Assembly (NCBI RefSeq): GCF_002159945.1 | Contig: NZ_NFJQ01000009.1 | Location: 1-64,000, forward strand | DNA length: 64,000 bases | DNA from: Cloacibacillus sp. An23 | Lineage (GTDB): Bacteria > Synergistota > Synergistia > Synergistales > Synergistaceae | Direction of reading: 5' to 3' | Shown here: positions 25,299 to 33,944 of the stretch, piece by piece | Layout: each line of letters opens with the position of its first letter | Position numbering within the stretch: position 1 is the first letter of the stretch | The notes under the pieces: generated by a model | The model's input: only the letters and a program-made list of their open reading frames with translations | Databases searched by the model: none | What the model was told of the DNA's origin: nothing | Made by a program: the position numbers and the translations under genes

Positions 25299-25973
25299 TT
25301 ATAGCTTTTGGATTGGCTGAGGCTTGGGAAAATATGATTTTAACCTGTCTATGTGTTCCTGCAAGTCCGGCTTGATGGGCGCCCACATAGGGTCGAGTAT
25401 AAATTACATTCCTTCTCTTCTGGCCAGCTTGGCGGCTGGGACGAAATCGCTGTCCCCTGATATCAGTACGATACGCTGAACCTGCTTTTTATATGTCACG
25501 GAGGCGATATCAAGTCCTATCCGCATATCGACTCCTTTTTGTTTTACGTTTAGGGTCACGTCGTCCTCCAAAAGGTCCGCAACTTGTATCTTTCCTGCTC
25601 ATAGTTTTTTTATTTTGTCATTTGAAATCGACCAGCTGCAATTGACATCGTCAAGCACGCCGAGCCTAAGAGCCACCTTAGGCGTGCGCCTCAATACGTC
25701 GTGAAAAGCTCTGCGCCAGTTTGATTTTTCGGATTTTGCATAATCTATAGGCTTGCCTGTAAGCGGATGATGCATTTTTTTCTGAAGCGGCGGACAGTCG
25801 TAAAAGAAAATGCGGTAAAGGCTTTCATTTACCGGTATCCCCTTCTGGGACGCATGAGCGCATGAATGCCTGTAAAGACGCGATGCCAGCTGTTCAGGGT
25901 CAAGAGCGCCGAAAATGTGCCTAGCCCTGCGGATGAAAAAAGCTCCGTCTATCATTATCGCAGTCCTTATCAA
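25299..25973 (-). pseudogene. NYN-domain (LabA/DUF88-like) protein, broken by two in-frame stops
   Basis: One continuous frame of 225 codons on the minus strand reads as a complete NYN-domain protein apart from a TGA at 25599-25601 and a TAA after LARREGM. The first part holds IMIDGAFFIRRAR, with the conserved metal-binding Asp. The second part, after the TGA, reads DVTLNVKQKGVDMRIGLDIA and IVLISGDSDFVPAAKLARR, the second acidic cluster. The third reads FILDPMWAPIKPDL. NYN domains are PIN-like RNases. Each piece is in the same frame, so these are nonsense mutations, not frameshifts. GGAGGC precedes a TTG start at 25973. Confidence 0.85.
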
Positions 25974-26138
25974 TTAAATTCGCCTCCGAATTAAAAATAA
26001 TCCCTGAGTTCGGCGTTTTCCGGACTTTACGAAAACGCGTACTGTCAGGGATGGACATCTCAATATAATTGAGTGTAATTACAATAATACATTTGCGTTA
26101 TTTTGTGTAGCTATAAATTTAGCCGTTTTTTCCTGCGA

Positions 26139-26167
26139 TTTTCACGCGCGCGCTTTCCGTCTATAAT
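26139..26167 (+). promoter_or_regulatory. Promoter of the ABC-F gene
   Basis: -35 TTTTCA (26139-26144), 17-base spacer, -10 TATAAT (26162-26167). Confidence 0.5.
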
Positions 26168-26205
26168 TAACGCGACTGTTTGACGACGGAGGGAAATATC
26201 TTCCT

Positions 26206-28137
26206 ATGATCGAGATAAAAGGTTTGAAAGTACGCTTCGGCGAACAGGAGGTGCTGCGCGGGATAGACTGGTTCATCCCGCCGAAAAGCCGCGTCGGCTT
26301 GGTCGGCGGCAACGGCGCTGGCAAGACTACGCTGCTGCGCGTCCTCGCGGGCGAAGCCGATTACGAAGGCAGCGTCTCCGTCCCGAAGGGGCATACCGTC
26401 GGCTATCTGCCGCAGGATTTGGTCGAGGTCAAAGACGAAGTGCTGCTCGACTACCTGCGCGAGCGCGCGGGGCTGACTGACATATCCGCAAAGCTCGCGG
26501 ACTGCGAGGCGCGCATGAGCGAGGCTTCGGGCGACGCGGTGAAGCCGCTGCTCGCGGAGCACGCCAGGCTTCAGCGCGAGTTCGAGGCGAAGGGCGGCTT
26601 CGGCTTCGACGTGGAGGCCAAACAGGTGATGAAGGGGCTCGGCTTCGCGCCCGAAGTGGACGCGGCGCGCCGCACCTCGGAGTTCTCGGGCGGCTGGAAA
26701 ATGCGCATCGCGCTCGCGGCGCTGCTGCTGTCTCACGCCGACATACTTCTGCTCGACGAGCCTACGAACCACCTTGACACCGAGAGCATGGAGTGGCTGG
26801 AGTCGTGGCTGCGCGACTACCGCGGCACGATAATCGCCGTCTCGCACGACCGCCGCTTCCTCGACAACATGGTGACGACCGTCGCCGAGCTCGCGAACGG
26901 AGAAATACATCTTTATTCGTGCGGCTACGAAAAATTCCTCACCGAGCGCGAAGAGCGCCGCGCGCGCCTCGAAGCCGAGTGGGAACAGCAGAAGGAAAAA
27001 ATAGAAGAAATCCAGAAATTCGTCGAGCGCTTCCGCTACAAGGCGACGAAGGCACGCCAGGTGCAGAGCCGCATAAAGCAGCTCGAAAAGATGGAGATAA
27101 CGGAGCTCGAAGGGCCGCAGAAGAGCGTCAGCTTCAAGTTCCCGGAATGTCCGCGCAGCGGCCGCGAGGTGATAAAGGCCGAAAATCTTGAAAAGCGCTA
27201 CGGAGAGCACGTCGTATTCAGCGGCGTGAATTTCACGATAGAGCGCGGGCAGCGCGTCGCCCTCGTCGGCGTCAACGGCGCGGGCAAATCGACGCTGATG
27301 CGGCTCATCGACCAGATAGAAGAGCCGACCGCGGGGCGCGCAACGCTCGGCCTCAACGTCAAAAAAGCCTACTTCTCGCAGGAGAGCGCGCAGAACCTCG
27401 ACTACAGCCGCACGATATGGCAGGAGGTCAACAACACCGGCTCGAAGCTGCTCGAAGGCGAAAAACGCAACCTGCTGGGCGCGTTCCTCTTCCACGGCGA
27501 CGAGATACACAAGCCCGTCTCCGTGCTCTCGGGCGGCGAAAAGTCGCGCCTCGGCCTGCTCAAGATGCTGCTCTCCGAATCCAACCTTCTCATACTCGAC
27601 GAGCCCACCAACCACCTAGACTACGGCACGAAGGAACTTTTTCAGAAAGCGCTGCTCGAGTACGGCGGCACGATATTCATAGTCTCGCACGACCGCGCCT
27701 TCCTAGACGACCTCGTGGACCGCGTACTCGAGATACGCGGCGGACACGTTTACGACTACCCGGGCAACTATTCGTGGTTCATAGAGAAGCGCGCCGAACG
27801 CGAGGCGCGAGAGGCCGCCGGGCGCGCGAATGCGGCGCAGCCCGAGAAAAGCGAAAGCAAGACGAAAGAGCAGAAACGCGCCGAAGCCGAGGAACGCAAC
27901 CGCATCTACCGCGCGAAGAAAGATTTCGTCGCGCGCCTCAAAAAATGCGAGGAAGAGATAGCCGCCGGCGAAGCGCGCAAAGAAGAAATAAACGGGCTTC
28001 TATGCACGCAGGAAGTGTTGTCCGACTCGAAGCGCGTTCAGGGACTTATGATAGAACTCAAAGAAAAAGAAAACTCGCTGAAAAAACTCTACGACGAGTG
28101 GGAAGAGCTCAGCCTCAAGATAGAAGAGATAAAATAG
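26206..28137 (+). CDS. ABC-F family ATP-binding protein
   Basis: 643 aa with two ABC ATPase domains and no membrane segments, so a translation factor-type ABC-F rather than a transporter. Walker A loops: GGNGAGKTT (about 35-43) and GVNGAGKST (about 358-366). Signature motifs: FSGGWKMR and LSGGEKSR. Walker B: ILLLDEPTNHLD and LLILDEPTNHLD. The linker between domains is charged and helical, and residues about 545-643 form a coiled coil (a Uup/YdiF-like C-terminal extension). ABC-F proteins act on stalled ribosomes, and some give antibiotic resistance. The next gene begins 11 bases after the stop. Confidence 0.9.
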   Translation: MIEIKGLKVRFGEQEVLRGIDWFIPPKSRVGLVGGNGAGKTTLLRVLAGEADYEGSVSVPKGHTVGYLPQDLVEVKDEVLLDYLRERAGLTDISAKLADCEARMSEASGDAVKPLLAEHARLQREFEAKGGFGFDVEAKQVMKGLGFAPEVDAARRTSEFSGGWKMRIALAALLLSHADILLLDEPTNHLDTESMEWLESWLRDYRGTIIAVSHDRRFLDNMVTTVAELANGEIHLYSCGYEKFLTEREERRARLEAEWEQQKEKIEEIQKFVERFRYKATKARQVQSRIKQLEKMEITELEGPQKSVSFKFPECPRSGREVIKAENLEKRYGEHVVFSGVNFTIERGQRVALVGVNGAGKSTLMRLIDQIEEPTAGRATLGLNVKKAYFSQESAQNLDYSRTIWQEVNNTGSKLLEGEKRNLLGAFLFHGDEIHKPVSVLSGGEKSRLGLLKMLLSESNLLILDEPTNHLDYGTKELFQKALLEYGGTIFIVSHDRAFLDDLVDRVLEIRGGHVYDYPGNYSWFIEKRAEREAREAAGRANAAQPEKSESKTKEQKRAEAEERNRIYRAKKDFVARLKKCEEEIAAGEARKEEINGLLCTQEVLSDSKRVQGLMIELKEKENSLKKLYDEWEELSLKIEEIK

Positions 28138-28148
28138 GAGGAAAAACG

Positions 28149-28601
28149 ATGGTCTACGACTCCCTCGACAATTTAATAGAAAACCTGCCGCGCTATATGC
28201 CGCGCTGCGCCGGACTCGCGGACTTCCTTTGCGCCGCGCGCGAAAAAAGTTTCGAGGAGCTCAAAAATACGGACTTTTCACCGCTCGGCCTGCGCTTCAA
28301 CGAATACGAGACAAAGCCCGGAAACGAGATACCCTACGAGGCGCACAGGAAATTCTGGGACCTGCAGCTCGTCTTGGAAGGCGAGGAACTTATCGGCGTC
28401 GCGCCGCTCGAAACGCTGACGGAGACAATCTCCTACGACGAGGCGGAAGACATAGCGTTTTATAAGGGAAGCGGCAGCGAAGTAAAACTCGCGCGCGGCG
28501 TCGCGGCTCTGCTCGCGCCGTGGGACGGGCACCGCCCCGGCGCTTCGTGCGGAGACGAGCCGTCGCGCGTCAAAAAGATAGTCGTCAAGCTCGCGTGGTA
28601 G
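28149..28601 (+). CDS. YhcH/YjgK/YiaL family protein (DUF386)
   Basis: 150 aa double-stranded beta-helix protein. FNEYETKPGNEIPYEAHRKF-type sequence and WDLQLVLEGEELIGVAPLE are family hallmarks, as is the C-terminal FPWDGHRPG equivalent (APWDGHRPGASCG). KKIVVKLAW closes the protein as usual. Members sit in sialic-acid and other sugar operons and are thought to act on sugar anomers; no sugar genes are present here. It is probably co-transcribed with the ABC-F gene (GGAGG overlaps that stop) and with the LysR gene after it. Confidence 0.85.
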   Translation: MVYDSLDNLIENLPRYMPRCAGLADFLCAAREKSFEELKNTDFSPLGLRFNEYETKPGNEIPYEAHRKFWDLQLVLEGEELIGVAPLETLTETISYDEAEDIAFYKGSGSEVKLARGVAALLAPWDGHRPGASCGDEPSRVKKIVVKLAW

Positions 28602-28647
28602 CCGCGGCGTAAAATACCGGACGGAACGGAAAAAGGAGGACGCGCCC

Positions 28648-29532
28648 GTGGATCTCAAAAAGTGCCGCATACTGCTCGACGCGATAGACTGCCGCAGCCT
28701 CTCCAAGGTCGCTAAGGACTACGGCTACACGCCCTCCGGAGTCTGGCACATGATAGACGCAATCGAGAACGAGCTCGGCTTTCCGCTTTTCCTGCGCGGC
28801 AGCGGCGGCGTGACGCCGACCGACAACTGCCTGCGCCTCGCGCCCGAGCTGCGCGAGCTGGTGCGGTGCAGCGAGCGCTTCTCGCGCAAGATGGAAGAGA
28901 TACGCGGCATAAGAAGCGGCTCTGTCACGATAGGCAGCTACCCGAGCGTCTCGATACAGTGGCTTCCGCACGTCGTCAAGGCCTTCCGCGCCGACTACCC
29001 AGGCATAAGGATACAGATACGCGAGGGCATCCGTCAGGAGCTTCAAAGCTGGCTCGACGACGGCAGCGTCGAGATGTGCTTCTACACCGAGCGCCCCGGT
29101 ATGAAGGGTGAGTGGATACCGCTCGCCGAAGACCCTATAGTCGCGGTGCTTCCCAAAACCCACCCGCTCGCGGAGACTTCTAGCTACCCTCTCGCGCGAT
29201 GCGCCGAAGAGGACTTCATCATGCCGGCGCTCGGACGCGACGAGGACGTCGCCGCCGTGCTCGAAGAGGCCGGAATATCCCCCAACATAGTTTTTTCGAC
29301 GATCGAAAATTTCGCCGCCATCTCGATGATAGAGTGCGGCCTCGGCATGAGCATAATGAACGAGCTCATAACGAAATGCCGCGTCCACGACGCCGCGATA
29401 ATCCCGCTCGACCCGCCGCGCGCGATAAATTTCGGCATAGCCTACCCGTCGTCGGACAAGCTCTCTCCCGCCGCGCTCGAATTCATAGAATACGCGAAGC
29501 GCATGATTCCAGGACTGCGCGCGCGGCGCTAG
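28648..29532 (+). CDS. LysR-family transcriptional regulator
   Basis: 294 aa. Winged HTH at residues 1-60 (SLSKVAKDYGYTPSGVWHMIDAIENELGFPLFLR), then a periplasmic-binding-protein-like sensor domain (about 90-290) with SVTIGSYPSVSIQWLP opening its first lobe. The GTG start at 28648 follows AAGGAGGA. Unusual for LysR genes, it lies on the same strand as its upstream neighbours rather than divergent from a target. Its target genes are not evident. Confidence 0.88.
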   Translation: MDLKKCRILLDAIDCRSLSKVAKDYGYTPSGVWHMIDAIENELGFPLFLRGSGGVTPTDNCLRLAPELRELVRCSERFSRKMEEIRGIRSGSVTIGSYPSVSIQWLPHVVKAFRADYPGIRIQIREGIRQELQSWLDDGSVEMCFYTERPGMKGEWIPLAEDPIVAVLPKTHPLAETSSYPLARCAEEDFIMPALGRDEDVAAVLEEAGISPNIVFSTIENFAAISMIECGLGMSIMNELITKCRVHDAAIIPLDPPRAINFGIAYPSSDKLSPAALEFIEYAKRMIPGLRARR

Positions 29533-29575
29533 CCGCTCCGACAAATTGCCCGAGACGGAGAAAGGGAATCACACT

Positions 29576-30544
29576 ATGGAGGATTTTCCCAGAAGAGCCA
29601 GATGCGTAGACTGGCGCGACGGAACGCTTATATTCGACGGCGGCGCGCCCGTCGAAGCGTACGAGCCCACGATTGAAATAATGGAGCGCCTCGGCGCGCT
29701 GTCAGGCATGGCCGGCTTCCATTCATACGGCGTGCCGCTGACGGACGAACTGATACAGCCGCTCGCCGGGCTGAAAAATATGGTCAACCTCGGCGTGGAG
29801 GGCGGCCTGCTGACCGACGGTTGCTTTCCCATATTCGCGTCGATGCCGAAACTCGAGATACTGCTGCTCGACGGCAACTCCGGCATAAACGGCGAGGGGC
29901 TTTCCGCGCTGGGAAACTCCAAGGTGAATTTAATCTCGCTCAACGATACGATGCTTGACGACGGCGGCCTTAAGCTGGCGGCGGCGCTTCCCAAACTGTC
30001 ATATATCCATGCGGAACGCACGAAAATAACCTACGGCGGAATGATGGCAGTCTCCGGCAACAGGCGGCTGAACATCATTGCAAGCGGCCTGTTCACGGCG
30101 GAACAGATGGAAGCCTTTCATAAAGAACAGCGAGAAAGGGCGAAGAAGAAAACTGCGATTGACGAAAACTCCGTGCGTGAGGCGAAAGATACTCTCCGCG
30201 CCTTCTTCGCCGCGATGACGCAATGGGAGGCGGAGACGGAGCGAAACGGCTTCGACCATCCGGACACAGCGCCGTCGCTTCTTGCCGTATGGGACAAGTT
30301 CGTCAGCGAGAAGCCGAGGCCGGGCTATCGTCCCGTCAGCCTTTCCTATTCCAGCCTCGGGACATATACGGGTGTCAGTGTCACAGACGCGGAGCAGGTG
30401 ACGAAAAACAAACTCTGGCTCTACGCGGACCAGACTGGCGGAGCGAAGAGCGAATACAGATTTCTGATGAAACGGACGGCGGAGGGCTGGAAGATAGATT
30501 ACGTTCAGATGCGTCTTGACGACTGGCGGCGCTGCGGGCTGTAA
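29576..30544 (+). CDS. Leucine-rich-repeat protein with NTF2-like C-terminus
   Basis: 322 aa, cytosolic. Residues about 30-175 show irregular LRR units (PLAGLKNMVNLGVEGG, FASMPKLEILLLDGNSG, LAAALPKLSYIHAERTKI). The last about 140 residues start with a helix containing AKDTLRAFFAAMTQWEAE and end in YRFLMKRTAEGWKIDYVQMR, the cone-shaped NTF2/SnoaL-like fold ending. NTF2-fold domains are frequent among immunity proteins. The ATG at 29576 follows GAGAAAGGG. The DUF285 repeat gene starts 27 bases after the stop, so the two form a pair. Function unknown. Confidence 0.6.
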   Translation: MEDFPRRARCVDWRDGTLIFDGGAPVEAYEPTIEIMERLGALSGMAGFHSYGVPLTDELIQPLAGLKNMVNLGVEGGLLTDGCFPIFASMPKLEILLLDGNSGINGEGLSALGNSKVNLISLNDTMLDDGGLKLAAALPKLSYIHAERTKITYGGMMAVSGNRRLNIIASGLFTAEQMEAFHKEQRERAKKKTAIDENSVREAKDTLRAFFAAMTQWEAETERNGFDHPDTAPSLLAVWDKFVSEKPRPGYRPVSLSYSSLGTYTGVSVTDAEQVTKNKLWLYADQTGGAKSEYRFLMKRTAEGWKIDYVQMRLDDWRRCGL

Positions 30545-30571
30545 AACCGTAAATGAAAGGGACTCGAAAAA

Positions 30572-32761
30572 ATGGGCAAACTGTACAAACCCGGCTGCTG
30601 GCGGGAGCTGTGGAAGCTGACGGAGGATGAGAGCGTCTGCCTCGGAGACATCGACACCTCTCTGATAACGAGGATGGATATGCTGTTCCGTTTTTCAAAG
30701 CGCAGAAACTTCGACGGGCTTGAAACGTGGAACACCTCGAACGTGACCACGATGAAGGGAATGTTCTGCTGCGCGAAATATTTCAATCACCCTATAGAAT
30801 GCTGGGACGTATCGAAGGTCAGGGACATGTCGCATATGTTCAGCGAGGCTTCCGCCTTCAACCAGCCGCTCGATGGCTGGGACGTGTCGAACGTCAGGAA
30901 CATGGAATCCATGTTTGCATGGGCGCGCTGCTTCAACCGGCCGCTCGAAGGCTGGAACGTGTCGAACGCAGAGAATATGCGCTGCATGTTTTATTACGCG
31001 AAGAGCTTCAACCGGCCCCTCAACTCATGGAACGTCTCAAAGGTTCGGGACATTTCGTGTATGTTCTGCGGCGCGCAGTCGTTCGACCAGCCTCTCGACG
31101 AATGGGACACGTCGAGCGTCACGGACATGGGAATGACCTTCAGCATGTGCCCTGAGTTCGATCAGAATATCGATTCATGGGACACGTCGAAGGTCGAGGA
31201 CATGTCCGGTATGTTCACGAATGCGGTTCGCTTCAATCAGCCGCTCAATTCGTGGCGGACCGGCGGCGTCAGGGACATGAGCGGTATGTTTAGGGGGGCG
31301 TCGAGCTTCGACCAGCCGCTCGACAACTGGGACGTGAGCCGCGTCGAAACGGCGGAAAAGATGTTCAACGACGCGGCGAGTTTCAGCCGGCCGCTCGATA
31401 TGTGGCAAATTCCGAGATTCTGCAACGTCAACGATATGTTTACCGACGCGCTGCGCTTCACCGACGTCAAAACTTTGGCGCTTAACTTCTTCCTGACCAA
31501 CAAAAAGAGATACCGCGAGTACTTGAAGGAAGTCCTCGGCAGATTCGACGCCGCGCGGGTGTACGCCGAGCTCTCGCGTTATGACTGCAAGCACACGGCG
31601 GAATACCGGCGCGAGCTCGAAGCGGCTCATCCGGAACTGCGCGGCTCCGTTCGCGCCGCCGCGGCGACGGGAAAGCACAGGCCCCGCACCAAACGCGAGC
31701 TGATAGAGCTGCTGGACAGGGACGCCAAAGCGCCGCTCGGCGGCATCGACACCTCTCTGATAACGGACATGGAGGGGCTGTTCCGCAAGTCGAAGCGTAA
31801 AAACTTCGACGGGATAGAGCTGTGGGATACTTCGAACGTGGTCACGATGAAGAATATGTTCGCCGGAGCGAAGTTCTTCAACCACGACATAAGCGGGTGG
31901 AACGTCTCGCGCGTCGAAAACATGAGCAATATGTTCCACTGCGCTTTTCACTTCAATCAGCCGCTCGACGGCTGGGACGTCTCGAACGTCGCGGATATGG
32001 AAGGAATGTTCTGCGGCTGCCGTAACTTCAACCGTCCTCTGGGAAGCTGGAACGTCTCAAAGGTGCGCAGTATGCGGTTCATGTTCCTGTGGGCATGCAG
32101 CTTCAATCAGGATATAAGCTCGTGGGACACATCAGGCGTGAAGGATATGTGCGGCATGTTCGACGCGGCAAAGAGCTTCAACCGGCCGCTCGAAGCGTGG
32201 AACGTCTCCGGCGTCACGGATATGAGCAGGATGTTCCATCAGGCGGACGCGTTCAATCAGCCGCTTGCGTCGTGGGACGTCTCAAATGTGAGGGACATGA
32301 GCGATATGTTCCACTACGCTTTGAGCTTCAACCAGCCGCTGAACTCGTGGAACGTCTCGAACGTCGAAAACATGGCGCTGATGTTCGACGGGGCGGAGCG
32401 CTTCAACCAGCCGCTCGGCCGCTGGGACGTTTCCAAGGTCATGGATATGGACTATATGTTCTGCGAAGCGGCGTCGTTCCGGCAGCCGCTGACGGCGTGG
32501 CGGCTGCGTGATCAGTCTCCGAGGCATATATTCCTCAGGTCGCCGCGCTACCGCGATATGGAGTCGCGCGTGATGTGCCTCGCCGCGCTCGACCGGAACA
32601 GCAGGGAATACGACCTTCAGGAGATGATAAAAATATTCGGGGCCAGGGCCGTCTGTGAAGCTCTGCTGCAATACGGCGCGAAATACGGCGCCGCGGAGTG
32701 CGTCGAATACGTAAAATCGCATTACGCGGACGAACTGAAAGCGCAGCGCCTGCGCGCCTGA
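30572..32761 (+). CDS. Two-module DUF285/BspA-type repeat protein without signal peptide
   Basis: 729 aa built of two similar modules. Each starts with a DIDTSLIT/GIDTSLIT lead, runs through 25-residue DUF285 units (pattern WDVSNVxxMxxMFxxAxxFNQPL), and ends in a helical tail (about 310-370 and 665-729). I count 9 clear units plus one degenerate unit in module 1, and 9 in module 2. Such repeats are usual in secreted BspA-like and mycoplasma surface proteins, but there is no signal peptide, membrane segment or CTERM signal, so this protein appears cytosolic. Follows the LRR/NTF2 gene. Partner and role unknown. Confidence 0.8.
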   Translation: MGKLYKPGCWRELWKLTEDESVCLGDIDTSLITRMDMLFRFSKRRNFDGLETWNTSNVTTMKGMFCCAKYFNHPIECWDVSKVRDMSHMFSEASAFNQPLDGWDVSNVRNMESMFAWARCFNRPLEGWNVSNAENMRCMFYYAKSFNRPLNSWNVSKVRDISCMFCGAQSFDQPLDEWDTSSVTDMGMTFSMCPEFDQNIDSWDTSKVEDMSGMFTNAVRFNQPLNSWRTGGVRDMSGMFRGASSFDQPLDNWDVSRVETAEKMFNDAASFSRPLDMWQIPRFCNVNDMFTDALRFTDVKTLALNFFLTNKKRYREYLKEVLGRFDAARVYAELSRYDCKHTAEYRRELEAAHPELRGSVRAAAATGKHRPRTKRELIELLDRDAKAPLGGIDTSLITDMEGLFRKSKRKNFDGIELWDTSNVVTMKNMFAGAKFFNHDISGWNVSRVENMSNMFHCAFHFNQPLDGWDVSNVADMEGMFCGCRNFNRPLGSWNVSKVRSMRFMFLWACSFNQDISSWDTSGVKDMCGMFDAAKSFNRPLEAWNVSGVTDMSRMFHQADAFNQPLASWDVSNVRDMSDMFHYALSFNQPLNSWNVSNVENMALMFDGAERFNQPLGRWDVSKVMDMDYMFCEAASFRQPLTAWRLRDQSPRHIFLRSPRYRDMESRVMCLAALDRNSREYDLQEMIKIFGARAVCEALLQYGAKYGAAECVEYVKSHYADELKAQRLRA
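30722..32489 (+). repeat. Tandem 75-bp coding repeats in two blocks
   Basis: Two blocks (about 30722-31471 and 31815-32489) of 75-bp units encode the 25-residue DUF285 repeat. Units are diverged at the DNA level but keep exact length, so frame is conserved. The helical tail and lead sequence lie between the blocks. Confidence 0.8.
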
Positions 32762-32806
32762 GTTCTTCGTCGCCCGCCGCCACGCGCGCGGCGGTATTTT
32801 CGCGCG

Positions 32807-32833
32807 GCGGCTGTGAGAAACTTTCACAGCCGC
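32807..32833 (+). terminator. Probable terminator after the DUF285 repeat gene
   Basis: GCGGCTGTGA (32807-32816) pairs with TCACAGCCGC (32824-32833), followed by a modest TGTTAATTTCTC tract. Confidence 0.6.
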
Positions 32834-32924
32834 TGTTAATTTCTCTCTCTTTTCCGGCGCGCCCGCGCGTCTTATCATTTATATAGAAAATGAAACTTAT
32901 ATCAAAAGCAAAGGAGTGTGCGGC

Positions 32925-33932
32925 GTGATTGACAACGCGATGCTGATAACTCTTTTCGACAGGCTTTATCCGTGCTGGGACAAAGAGATGCTCGAAGCCG
33001 AGGGTGCGGACATGGAGGCGGTCGCGCGGCTCGCGGGCGAGGGGCTGCTCGACGCGCGCGGCGGCGTCTATTCGCTGACGGAGGCGGGCGCGGAGGAATT
33101 CCGCCGCGCGGCGCTCGAGAACTTCCTCGACGAGAAGCCGGGCAAAGCTCCGGCTGACCGCGCGAGGTCGGTGCGCGCCGCGAAATTTCTGAGAAAGCTC
33201 GACGCGGCGCACGCGCAGCGCTGGGGCATAAAGCAGTACTATACTTCGCCGGCGCTCGAAATGTTCCCGAAAGTCGCGGACGATGAGCTCTTCCGCATCG
33301 ACGGGGACGTTTTGTCGTGGCCTTACATGGAGGGCGCGGCTGAGACGGAGATGGAGGAAGCCTTCGTACCCGGCGGCCTGCGCGGAAGGCGCGAGCGGCT
33401 CGCCGCCGCGTGCGAAAAGGCATCGGCGTGGATGGAGGCCAACCGCGCGCTGATAGACATATATTCGCCCGACGTTTTTTACGTCTGCCGCTACGACCAC
33501 GGCTGCTACGACCATTTCAGGCCGCACCCGAACGACCCGATGAGGCTCGTGAACACAGACCGCTTCTCATTCGTCTTCGACGGCGGAAGCGAGGCGGACG
33601 AGCTGCGCGAAATCGGGAAATTCCGCCGCTGGGTCATGCTGACGCGTCGCGTCGTGCTGGCCGACTATTTCGACATAGACGAGCAGGAGCAGGACAGCGT
33701 GAGCGTGCTGTACCTCGTCTCGAAAAAGGAATCCGAGGCCGTGGAACGCGCGGAGAAGCTGGCGCGCTTCGGCGAGGCGCTCACGGCGTGGGCGGAGCCC
33801 TTCGAGATATGGACGCTATCGGAAGAGGCTCTCTTTTCCGTGAAGGACAGGCGCGAGGTGATATGGGAGCTGCTTCCGTATATCGCGCGTCCCGTGCGCC
33901 GCATGGAGGCCTGCGGCTGCTGCCGCTGCTAG
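32925..33932 (+). CDS. Uncharacterised protein with wHTH-like N-terminus
   Basis: 335 aa; I do not recognise the family. Residues 1-60 look like a winged helix (two helices, then GGVYSLTEAGAEEFRRAA). The rest is mixed alpha/beta, with SPDVFYVCRYDHGCYDHFRPHPNDPMR near residues 180-205 and a C-terminal CGCCRC tail that could bind metal. Start: AAGGAG at 32911-32916 fits the GTG at 32925; the GTG at 32916 overlaps the site. It leads a run of close same-strand genes (EamA, LemA, DUF3137). Confidence 0.65.
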   Translation: MIDNAMLITLFDRLYPCWDKEMLEAEGADMEAVARLAGEGLLDARGGVYSLTEAGAEEFRRAALENFLDEKPGKAPADRARSVRAAKFLRKLDAAHAQRWGIKQYYTSPALEMFPKVADDELFRIDGDVLSWPYMEGAAETEMEEAFVPGGLRGRRERLAAACEKASAWMEANRALIDIYSPDVFYVCRYDHGCYDHFRPHPNDPMRLVNTDRFSFVFDGGSEADELREIGKFRRWVMLTRRVVLADYFDIDEQEQDSVSVLYLVSKKESEAVERAEKLARFGEALTAWAEPFEIWTLSEEALFSVKDRREVIWELLPYIARPVRRMEACGCCRC

Positions 33933-33944
33933 AGGGGCCGGCTC

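Noticed and set aside
25599-25601. TGA in the NYN gene as a possible selenocysteine or recoded codon
   Set aside because: A second stop (TAA) interrupts the same frame downstream, no SECIS-like hairpin was evident, and the family does not use selenocysteine at this site.
30722-32489. Regular 75-bp repeats resembling an array
   Set aside because: Units are contiguous, coding and in frame, with diverged DNA and no spacers, so they are protein repeats and not a CRISPR array.
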